In this document: positions 7,159-14,779 of the stretch, piece after piece
Layout: every line of letters starts with the position of its first letter
How positions within the stretch are numbered: the first letter of the stretch is position 1
Source: Centipeda artemidis DSM 19719
GTDB taxonomy: Bacteria; Bacillota; Negativicutes; Selenomonadales; Selenomonadaceae
Direction: 5' to 3'
Length of the DNA stretch: 64,000 nt
Assembly: GCF_000426665.1 (NCBI RefSeq)
Contig: NZ_AUFU01000014.1
Coordinates: forward strand, 1-64,000
The notes under the pieces: generated by a model
The model's input: only the letters and a program-made list of their open reading frames with translations
What the model was told of the DNA's origin: nothing
The model's database searches: none
Position numbers and translations under genes: made by a program

Positions 7159-9171
7159 TTAAAAGCTGCGGGAGAACGTGAGCGCTACGCCCCATCCGTG
7201 GTATCGCTCATGCGGGTTCGATCGGTAGAAATACCGTTCCGCGTCGAGCGACAATGCTTCACGGTCGCTAATACGCAGGTCATATCCGACTTGCACGGAG
7301 GTACGCATTTGATCCTCGCCGTTTTCACTATTCAGCGGCGAGATGAATGTCCCCTTCGAGCGCCGATGATGCAGCATAAGGCGCGCCCGCCGGTTCTTTG
7401 AAAGTTCACGCGTCATGCCGATTCCGTAATAGTGCGTAAACGTATTATCGCTGTGCTGCTCCGCGGCCGTCTTGTAAATAGGGGCGCCGCGCAGCTCATA
7501 CATGACATATGCTTTGAACGAATCTTTCTTTGTGTACCGCTTGGTATAGAAGATCCCGAGAAGACCTTCCGCCCCTTCGTGATATACCTCCCTGCTTTCC
7601 TTCGAACGTCCTGTAAATACATTTGTCCGCAGGAATGCCGTCAACCGGTCATTTTTAGCAGCATGAAGGTACCGCACCTCGCCCTCGTAGCGATCTGCAG
7701 GATGCACCGTCGGCGGATCATGCAGATCCATATCGAGCGTATAGTCGTATTTCCCGCGAATCGCATAGGCAAGACGATAATACCACGAATCCGTTTCGTT
7801 GATTTTCCGGCGTATCGTGATGTTCGGCGTCCAGTTCCATCCCTCGCCGAAACGCGTGAGCGCGGCAACCGTATCCGGCACCACGGCGTTATCATGAATC
7901 TGCGCCATGCCCGTCGGCAAATTAACCGAGAGTCCGTAACGGACATCATATCGGTCGTGTTTGTTCCATAAACCGAGATCGACCGTCGTATCGGTAAATC
8001 CCGAGACATGTCCCTGCTTCTTGCCCGTGCGAGAGACGACATACGCGGTACTGACACCGAACTCGAGCTTTCCGTCCGAATAGCTGTAGGAAACGGGGTG
8101 GTAGCGCTGATGCCCAACGCCGCCCTCTCCGCCGTGCCATGCGTAATACTCGATGCCCACCTGTGCGCTGCGCCCCGCAGCCCATCGTGCGAGCTGACGC
8201 ATGGCGGCCGCGTGGTCGCGCTCGGCGAGGGCAAGGTCTGCCTCGCTTTCCGTGCGCGCGGTGCGCGCTTCGCCGACATAAAGTGCCGCCGCGGTAAGAT
8301 CTTTATAGGCCTGATTGAGCTCTTCGTCCGCGTCACGCACTTCTTCCAAAGCGTCTGCGTAATCGCCGCGCGCAGCTTCCTCAGCGTCTTCCGCCGTCTC
8401 AAGGGCGGCGCGCAGCTCCTCGGCGCGCTGTTCTGCGTAGGAAAGTCTCGCCGCTGCACGGTCAAGTGCAACCTGCGCCGCACTGTCCCGTACCTCCGCC
8501 GCCGTACCGGCATCCGCGGCGGGTGCCGCCCCGGATGCCGCCTCCTCCTGCGCGGGGAGTGTATAGAGTCCCTGCTCGAGCTGCTCCATCAGCGGGTAAT
8601 CATAGCCCGCCTGCTGTGCGGCATCCGCAACACGGCGGCGCATCTCATCGGAGGAGATGAGGAGTTTTATCGCATCGTCTCCGCCCGCCGTCCCTGCGGC
8701 TGCGGCACTTGCAGCTTCCGCCGCAGCCTCTGCCGCATCATATTCTGCCTGCGCCGCTTCGAGCTCGGCTGTATAGCTCTCTGCTTCCCGGCGGCGTACC
8801 GCCGTCTCTGCGGTGCGCACGGCGACCATGTTTTCCGTCTCTTTAACACGCTCACGCGCATCGGATGCGCGCATCCGCGCATCGGCGAGTGCTGTCTGCG
8901 TATTTTTATGCTCGTCCTCGGCAGCGGCAACCTCTTCATCCGCCGTTTTCACATAGTCCTCTGCCGTACGCAGATCCTGCTCCGTTTGATGCAGATCGGC
9001 AACGGCGGCGCGATGATCCTCCACTTCCTGTGCAGCGGAGCGCAGGCGGTCGAACTCGCCCTGCACATCGTGCAGAACATCCACAGCCCCGACGGGCGAA
9101 GGCTGCAAAAAAATACTCAGGACGCCGAGCGAAGTGAGGAGCGCCTTATTTTTATAATTGCATCGCTTCAC
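7159..9171 (-). CDS. Outer-membrane beta-barrel with long periplasmic coiled coil; candidate Pel exporter
   Basis: A 670-residue protein, not a recognised family. It has a signal peptide (cleavage probably after PSPVGA near residue 29), then an Ala/Glu-rich coiled-coil region to about residue 330, interrupted near 155-225 by an Ala/Gly-rich stretch. The last ~340 residues alternate polar and aromatic residues in strand-like blocks (for example VGIEYYAWHG, YRLAYAIRGKYDY, KAYVMYELRG) and end in GVALTFSRSF, the terminal Phe expected of an outer-membrane barrel. The start is GTG overlapping the pelG stop (GTGA), so it is the last gene of the pel operon. No pelB or pelC homologue is present, so I infer that it replaces them as exporter, the coiled coil standing in for PelB TPRs. 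Not experimentally supported. Confidence 0.75.
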   Translation of the reverse strand: MKRCNYKNKALLTSLGVLSIFLQPSPVGAVDVLHDVQGEFDRLRSAAQEVEDHRAAVADLHQTEQDLRTAEDYVKTADEEVAAAEDEHKNTQTALADARMRASDARERVKETENMVAVRTAETAVRRREAESYTAELEAAQAEYDAAEAAAEAASAAAAGTAGGDDAIKLLISSDEMRRRVADAAQQAGYDYPLMEQLEQGLYTLPAQEEAASGAAPAADAGTAAEVRDSAAQVALDRAAARLSYAEQRAEELRAALETAEDAEEAARGDYADALEEVRDADEELNQAYKDLTAAALYVGEARTARTESEADLALAERDHAAAMRQLARWAAGRSAQVGIEYYAWHGGEGGVGHQRYHPVSYSYSDGKLEFGVSTAYVVSRTGKKQGHVSGFTDTTVDLGLWNKHDRYDVRYGLSVNLPTGMAQIHDNAVVPDTVAALTRFGEGWNWTPNITIRRKINETDSWYYRLAYAIRGKYDYTLDMDLHDPPTVHPADRYEGEVRYLHAAKNDRLTAFLRTNVFTGRSKESREVYHEGAEGLLGIFYTKRYTKKDSFKAYVMYELRGAPIYKTAAEQHSDNTFTHYYGIGMTRELSKNRRARLMLHHRRSKGTFISPLNSENGEDQMRTSVQVGYDLRISDREALSLDAERYFYRSNPHERYHGWGVALTFSRSF

Positions 9172-10628
9172 ACAAGATCATCCCCTTCCCTTTTCCCGCA
9201 GAGCAGCCGCGAAAGCCGCGTGAGCATTCCATTCGGCGGACGGTAAAAGACCGGACGCGCGCAGTAGACAAAATAATTGATGCGTTTGCAGAAATACTGC
9301 ATCCGCAGGAATGCTCCAATAAAGACAATAGCAGATGCGAGGAAGAATGTAAAGCCGTAACTGACCTCGCCGAAAAATTGTCCGCCCACGCCGAATACAA
9401 TCTGCGCGAAAAACAGTCCGCCCGTGACGAGAAGCGCGCCGCGCTGATCCTCGAAATAGAGGAGCAGTGTATAGACGACCTGCGCCGCTGCGACAAAGAA
9501 CGCACCGAGTACGATGAGATTATACATATTGACCGAACCGAACGAAAGTCCGACAAACGGCAGGAAATAATTGCCAAGGCCAAGAAAAACAACGGTAAAT
9601 ACAAGCTGGAACTCCACGATATTCCGCAGCTCATACCACAGCGTACGCAGCAGATCAATGCGCGCGTCCTCGATGTCGCGGAAATTGCCCCGCTTCGTAA
9701 TATAGGTAAAGTAGACAGCGTAGCGCTCGTAGAAATTCAGCTCTGCCGACACTGTAAACATAACCATAACGGGCATGATTGACAGGAACGCAAAGAAGGT
9801 CGCGACATCATAGGTCGGCGCACAGCGGTACGTGCCGTCGATGAGGATGCCGTCGGGGCCAAGCCAGATGATGAAGTTCGGCATGTAAAGTGCGGCAGTA
9901 TAAAAAAGTCCGATGAAGAACAGTTTCGGGTGCATCTCGAAATACGGCAGAAAGCGGAACGCAAGCCCCTTTTTCGTATAGCCGAAATAGCGCAGGATGT
10001 GTGCCAAAAAGAGCGTCAAAATGACTGCGCTGCCGATATTCATGGCGAGCAGCGATCCGTCGACCGCCGGAAGCAGCCCCGTCCAAAGGACAAGGAAGCA
10101 GAGTGCGACCGAGATAAACACGCCTGCGAGATAGCTGAAAAAGAGTGCCTTATAGTTCTTTACCGCCGTAAGATATACGCCCTGCAGCCAGATGCCCGTC
10201 ATCTGCATGAAGAAAATATAGGTCAGCAGTTTCGTCGAAAAAGCGATCGGCTTATTCCAAAAGAAGAGGACAGCGATGATCGTTCCGAACGGGAGCGTCA
10301 CCGCAGCGATACCAAAAAGGGATGCGGCGATATCCCGATGTTCCCCCCCGTAGAGCAGGTCGGCGAGATAGCGCGTGATGATCATGACAAATCCGCTCGA
10401 GAGGACATGCGAAAATACAAAGGAATAGATCACGGACGCGGTATAGAGCTGCATCTCCGCCTGCGGCACTTCGAATGTGCGGAACATCATCTGTACGGCA
10501 AGCACCATCCCTGCCATCAATACAAAAGGTCCCGTCGTGACGATGGCAGAGTAGCCGTATGCCTTCATATATCCGGCAGCAGAGCGCTCCCGGAACAGTT
10601 TTTTTAGCTCAAAGCCGATGCCCGCCAT
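9168..10628 (-). CDS. pelG: PelG, inner-membrane polysaccharide transporter
   Basis: A 486-residue protein with about twelve membrane helices, opening with MAGIGFELKKLFRE, the conserved N-terminus of PelG, and carrying further PelG-like stretches (WLQGVYLTAVKNYKALF, FYERYAVYFTYITKRGNFRDIE, LLRTLWYELRNIVEFQ). PelG belongs to the MATE/polysaccharide-transporter clan and is thought to move the Pel chain across the inner membrane with PelD, PelE and PelF. It starts 1 nt after pelF and overlaps the downstream outer-membrane protein gene. Confidence 0.95.
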   Translation of the reverse strand: MAGIGFELKKLFRERSAAGYMKAYGYSAIVTTGPFVLMAGMVLAVQMMFRTFEVPQAEMQLYTASVIYSFVFSHVLSSGFVMIITRYLADLLYGGEHRDIAASLFGIAAVTLPFGTIIAVLFFWNKPIAFSTKLLTYIFFMQMTGIWLQGVYLTAVKNYKALFFSYLAGVFISVALCFLVLWTGLLPAVDGSLLAMNIGSAVILTLFLAHILRYFGYTKKGLAFRFLPYFEMHPKLFFIGLFYTAALYMPNFIIWLGPDGILIDGTYRCAPTYDVATFFAFLSIMPVMVMFTVSAELNFYERYAVYFTYITKRGNFRDIEDARIDLLRTLWYELRNIVEFQLVFTVVFLGLGNYFLPFVGLSFGSVNMYNLIVLGAFFVAAAQVVYTLLLYFEDQRGALLVTGGLFFAQIVFGVGGQFFGEVSYGFTFFLASAIVFIGAFLRMQYFCKRINYFVYCARPVFYRPPNGMLTRLSRLLCGKREGDDLV

Positions 10629-10629
10629 C

Positions 10630-12054
10630 CTAGTCCCTCTTTTCCCGTGCGTAGATGTCGCGGTACGAATTGATAAATTTCTCGTAGGTGTAGCTCTGCT
10701 TCACACGCTCATATCCGATCTCGGCCATGCGGCGGCGCAGCGGCGCGTCTTTTGCCATGCGGACAATACCGCGCGACATCTCCTCGTAGTCCATCGCGGG
10801 GACGACGATTCCCGCGTCGCCCATGTCGTCGACGCCCTCCCCGTAAAGGAGTTCGCGGCAGCACCCGACATCCGTTGTAACAAAGGGGCGATGCGCCGCG
10901 AGCCCTTCGAGGACGGCGAGCGGCTGTCCTTCGCTGATACTTGAAAGCAGCAGGAGATCAACCTCGGCGAGGCGTTCGGCAACATTGACCGATCCTGTGA
11001 ACGTGACGTCCTCAAGACGCAGGGTCTCGATCGTCCGTTGGCACAACTCGTAGTATTCGGGATCCTCCTCGTACTGCCCCATGATGAGGAGTTTCGCATC
11101 CGGGATGGACTGCTTCACGAGGAAGAACGCGCGCAGCATGGTCACAATGTCCTTGATCGGCACGACGCGCACGACGGCGCCGATGACGATGCCGCTCTCG
11201 GTCGCTTCCTCCTTAAGCGCGATATGTGCGAATCGCTCCATATGAATACCGTTTGGGACGATGGCGATCTTCTCCGGCGCGCAGCCAAGCGCAATCTCCG
11301 TATCCGCATTTTTCTGAAAGAGCGTGAACACGCGATCCGCCCCCGCATAGGCAAGACCCGCGAGGTTATAGAAATACTGGATCCAAACGGATTTGAAATC
11401 GCCCTCCGCCCATTTGCACTTGAGGATCTCCTCCTCGCGTTCACGGGAGTAAATGCCGTGCTCCGTGATGAGAAACGGCTTGCGATAAACGCGCGACGCA
11501 ACGCCGCCGACAACGCCGCAGTAGCCCGTGGCGACGCTGTGATAAATATCCGCCTCCGGGAAGTCCTGCTGCAGGATGTAAAAGAGCGGCAGGAGCATGG
11601 AGCGGATGGTCCAAAAGAAATCCGTAAACGGCAGATGATCATAGTGCTCGCGGTAGACGCGCTCGATGATGTCGAAGAAGTCCGCGCTCATGAAAATCCC
11701 CATGGCGTCGTGCCGCATACGGTCGCTGCGGAAAATGCCGAGCAGGACGTCCAGATCGAGCGGCACATTGCCGACAACAAGCTCATAAAGGCATACTTTT
11801 TCCTGCGGTGTGAGCGGCTTCTCATTGCGTGACGGCGCACGCAGCGCAAGGATCTCATCGAGGAAGAGCTCACGCACCTCCACGAGGTTCTTTGGTAGGT
11901 TATAGCGAAAATCCCCGCGCTGCTTCATCTCCGCACCAATGGAGTAGACGACGAACTCATGCTCGGGCAGCCCCTCGATGAGCATCTGCACCCATGAGGA
12001 GACACCGCCGACCACATAGGGATACGAGCCTTCGACCAAAAGACAGATACGCAT
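10630..12054 (-). CDS. pelF: PelF, GT4-family glycosyltransferase
   Basis: A 474-residue cytosolic glycosyltransferase. The N-terminus CLLVEGSYPYVVGGVSSWV and the mid-region SVATGYCGVV and LITEHGIYSREREEEI are PelF hallmarks. The GT-B C-terminal domain has the EX7E motif (E375 in ISEGQPLAVLEG to E383). PelF polymerises Pel from a UDP-hexosamine donor. SD AAAGGAGG precedes the ATG. It is embedded in the pelE-pelA-pelF-pelG series. Confidence 0.96.
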   Translation of the reverse strand: MRICLLVEGSYPYVVGGVSSWVQMLIEGLPEHEFVVYSIGAEMKQRGDFRYNLPKNLVEVRELFLDEILALRAPSRNEKPLTPQEKVCLYELVVGNVPLDLDVLLGIFRSDRMRHDAMGIFMSADFFDIIERVYREHYDHLPFTDFFWTIRSMLLPLFYILQQDFPEADIYHSVATGYCGVVGGVASRVYRKPFLITEHGIYSREREEEILKCKWAEGDFKSVWIQYFYNLAGLAYAGADRVFTLFQKNADTEIALGCAPEKIAIVPNGIHMERFAHIALKEEATESGIVIGAVVRVVPIKDIVTMLRAFFLVKQSIPDAKLLIMGQYEEDPEYYELCQRTIETLRLEDVTFTGSVNVAERLAEVDLLLLSSISEGQPLAVLEGLAAHRPFVTTDVGCCRELLYGEGVDDMGDAGIVVPAMDYEEMSRGIVRMAKDAPLRRRMAEIGYERVKQSYTYEKFINSYRDIYAREKRD

Positions 12055-12069
12055 GTGCCCCCTCCTTTC

Positions 12070-13881
12070 TCACTTAAAACGGATCTCAGCCGTCGGTTCC
12101 TTTACCTCGACGATATATGCCGCCTGGCCAATGTTTTCGACGGTGCATCCCGCGACCGCCTCCGGCTTTTTATGCGTGCGCAGAATATAGCGCGGCGGCA
12201 CACGGTAGTTCCAAGAGATGATACGCATCTCGTCCCCTTCGCGCTCGATACGGCAGTCGAGATCGAAATACGCGCCGAGCATCGCCGCGGCTTCCGAAAC
12301 CGTCGCGCCGCGCAGCCACGGGTACTGCTCCTGCGTGAACTTCATAAAGGCATCCATGCCCTCGTTCATCTCACGCCATGTCGTATGGGCGCTTTCCTCG
12401 TAAAAGATCTCGTCGGGATGGACGAAATGCGAGACGATCCCCTGGGTATTGATTACGTTTACGATATCCCAAAGCATGTCCCCGCGCACAATATAGCCGG
12501 AACTGACGCGCGGAAATTCGTAGCTCCCGTCCGCATTACGCTGAAAGTCCTGATAGTAGGCGCGGTCCTCGGGCATCCCCATATAGAGCGCCGCGATGAT
12601 CTTCAGATCCGGGAACACCTCTTTGAGCGCCTCCTTGCCCTCGGGACTGAGGATGTTGGACGGCGGCACATAGGTACGTATTGCGTAGTCCGGATATGCC
12701 GAGGCAATATAGCGGCGCAGTTCGCGCAGAGACTCCTTCATATCCTCGGGACTTGCCCACGGCGTATAGTCCAGATGTTCCTGATTGTACCCTGCGGGCG
12801 CGAGCGGCTGATGGTTATAGCCGTGGATACCGAGCTCACCGCCGGATTTGAGGAGTTCGCGTCCGTACGCGATGAGATAGCTGCGCGTGTAGCGGTCGCT
12901 CATCGGGGCAAACGGTCCTTTGACCTGGTTGCCGTACGTCTCAATGACAACACCTGTGTACTTAAACCCGTAGCGTTTGGCATTGGCGAGCATCTGCGGC
13001 CACCATACATTGCGGTAAAAATCCGCCGTCGTCAGGTGAACCTCGTCGTAGAGGCGCGGGAAGATCCCCACGGGGACGGGCGCGGGAAAATCGTCAATAA
13101 TAAAGACCTTTGCCCCCACAGTTGGATAGACATAGGTGTCCGACGTCAGGCTCAGTATCCCCGCAAGGAGCCCGACATTCGGCTTATCCGCCATGCGCTG
13201 CCCGTTATAAACGACGTATTTCCCTGCTCCTGAGGGCATCTCCCAAACCAGCGGCGTCCCATCGTCCGCCGCCGCATGGATCTGCACCGCCGAGTCAAGT
13301 GACACCGCCGCCGTCGTCGTCTGATATGACCGCCCGCTGACGCCGATCGACTGTACCCCGAAGATGATGTCCGAGGTCATATGAATGCCCTCACGCGTAT
13401 AAGACTCGCCAAATCGGTGGACACCGATGCGCTCGGCAAAGCCTGCGGGTACCCCCGTATCGGAAAGCCCGTCGAGAAAGAGTGCCGTGCCGCCGTCCGC
13501 GACATACTGTTCGATCTGCGGCAGAGCGGCAACCGCGCCGATATTTCCTGTGGTCACAAGCACGCCCATATAGCGGCGGTCGATCTCCGGGACGGCGCCG
13601 ATCTCCGCCGCGAGCGTCGCTTTTTTCTGCTCCCGGATGAACCGCTCCAGATAATGTTTCAGGAACATGCTGCGCAGATTCATCGGATCATAGAGGATGA
13701 GGAACGTCTCCCGTTCGAGCGCCTTGTCCTCTTCCGAGCCCTCGACAAGCGCGCCGTTTGCGCCAAAGTTTTCATGGATATTCGTGCTGAGCTTCATAAA
13801 GCCGTCCGTGCGGTTGTACTGGAAGAACAGCCCCAGCAAAAACACAATCAGAAAGGCGGCGATAAAATTCCGTTTATACAT
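12070..13881 (-). CDS. pelA: PelA-type polysaccharide deacetylase (DUF2194, hydrolase domain absent)
   Basis: A 603-residue protein with one N-terminal membrane anchor (~6-22), a flavodoxin-like/reductase-fold region (~55-240) and a carbohydrate-esterase-4-like domain. Deacetylase motifs are visible: acidic pair D263-D264 in FIIDDFPAP, H353-x3-H357 in GIHGYNHQ, YVPPSN, and VSHFVHPDE. It would partly deacetylate the Pel polymer in the periplasm. The N-terminal glycoside hydrolase found in proteobacterial PelA is missing, as in Gram-positive pel operons (PelA-DA form). The start at 13881 lies in ATGTATAA, overlapping the pelE stop by 8 nt. A separate GH114-like gene lies ~5 kb downstream. Confidence 0.9.
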   Translation of the reverse strand: MYKRNFIAAFLIVFLLGLFFQYNRTDGFMKLSTNIHENFGANGALVEGSEEDKALERETFLILYDPMNLRSMFLKHYLERFIREQKKATLAAEIGAVPEIDRRYMGVLVTTGNIGAVAALPQIEQYVADGGTALFLDGLSDTGVPAGFAERIGVHRFGESYTREGIHMTSDIIFGVQSIGVSGRSYQTTTAAVSLDSAVQIHAAADDGTPLVWEMPSGAGKYVVYNGQRMADKPNVGLLAGILSLTSDTYVYPTVGAKVFIIDDFPAPVPVGIFPRLYDEVHLTTADFYRNVWWPQMLANAKRYGFKYTGVVIETYGNQVKGPFAPMSDRYTRSYLIAYGRELLKSGGELGIHGYNHQPLAPAGYNQEHLDYTPWASPEDMKESLRELRRYIASAYPDYAIRTYVPPSNILSPEGKEALKEVFPDLKIIAALYMGMPEDRAYYQDFQRNADGSYEFPRVSSGYIVRGDMLWDIVNVINTQGIVSHFVHPDEIFYEESAHTTWREMNEGMDAFMKFTQEQYPWLRGATVSEAAAMLGAYFDLDCRIEREGDEMRIISWNYRVPPRYILRTHKKPEAVAGCTVENIGQAAYIVEVKEPTAEIRFK

Positions 13882-14779
13882 GATGCGCGATCCCCTCATC
13901 CCAGAACCGAATGACGTTCAGCGCCTCAATGGAGAGCCGGATCGGGCACGCCTTGAGTTCTCGTATTTTCTCCTGCATGAGCGCGGGACGATGCGTTGCT
14001 TGATAGAGCTCGATATAGAGGAGATAGGGCTGCTCCGCCGTCGGAAAATGCGCAAGAAAAGCGCGGCATGTTTCCTCTGCCGCTGCATAACGCTCCAGCC
14101 GGATCTCCTGCCGTACCTTCTGCACATACAGCTCAGGGCGATCCGGCTGCAGTGCGATCAGGCGTGCAAGCACCGCCACGTGCTCCGCCGCCTTTTGTAG
14201 GCGTGAGAGGCGATCGATAAAACGCTGCTGCGTATATTCGCCGAGCGCCTCAGCATAGGCTTCGAGGTGCTGAACCTCGTCCGGCTCTTCTTTCACACGC
14301 CGTTCAAGCGTATAGAGACGCTCCTCGAGTGTATCGAGCTGTGACGTGATCATCGTGATGGCATAATGCGCAATCTCGCGATCCTCGTCGTGAATTGCCT
14401 GCTGCAGGACGAGCGGGTTCTGCAGAACATCGCGCTTGATGGTCTCGGTAAAGAGCCTGCGTTTCACTTCGGGATCATCGACAAGCACCGAATCGTTCAG
14501 CGGCACGACATTCGCGTCGATGCGCATGAGGTCGGTAAAGATCACTTCCTTGTTCTGGAGCTTGTCGCCGACATCCGCCGGCCCTTGAAGACGGGCGGCC
14601 AGGAGAAATTTTGCCCCGATCAGGGTCAAGAGACCAAAGACAGGGATCAAGAGCACAATACCTGTCTCCGCCGCATTCTGCACAGGCTTCTTCCTGCGCC
14701 GGTTCACAGCGAAAAAGATCCCCGTGACGAGCAAATGAATGAGGATTTCCCACCAGTAAAACTGCATCACCGCATTCAT
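13874..14779 (-). CDS. pelE: PelE-like membrane TPR protein
   Basis: A 301-residue protein with two N-terminal membrane helices (~7-25 and ~38-60) flanking a basic loop, then an all-helical region with TPR-like repeats (~110-290, e.g. HVAVLARLIALQPDRPELYV and AAEETCRAFLAHFPTAEQPY). This is the size and topology of PelE, which pairs with PelD in the inner-membrane synthase complex. It overlaps the upstream pelD fusion by four bases and the downstream pelA gene by eight, so all three are likely translationally coupled. Sequence identity to PelE cannot be judged here; position and architecture carry the call. Confidence 0.82.
   Translation of the reverse strand: MNAVMQFYWWEILIHLLVTGIFFAVNRRRKKPVQNAAETGIVLLIPVFGLLTLIGAKFLLAARLQGPADVGDKLQNKEVIFTDLMRIDANVVPLNDSVLVDDPEVKRRLFTETIKRDVLQNPLVLQQAIHDEDREIAHYAITMITSQLDTLEERLYTLERRVKEEPDEVQHLEAYAEALGEYTQQRFIDRLSRLQKAAEHVAVLARLIALQPDRPELYVQKVRQEIRLERYAAAEETCRAFLAHFPTAEQPYLLYIELYQATHRPALMQEKIRELKACPIRLSIEALNVIRFWDEGIAHHV

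Noticed and set aside
13882-13899. Longer start for the PelA deacetylase
   Set aside because: The ATG at 13881 sits in the classic ATGTATAA overlap with pelE and gives a normal membrane anchor.
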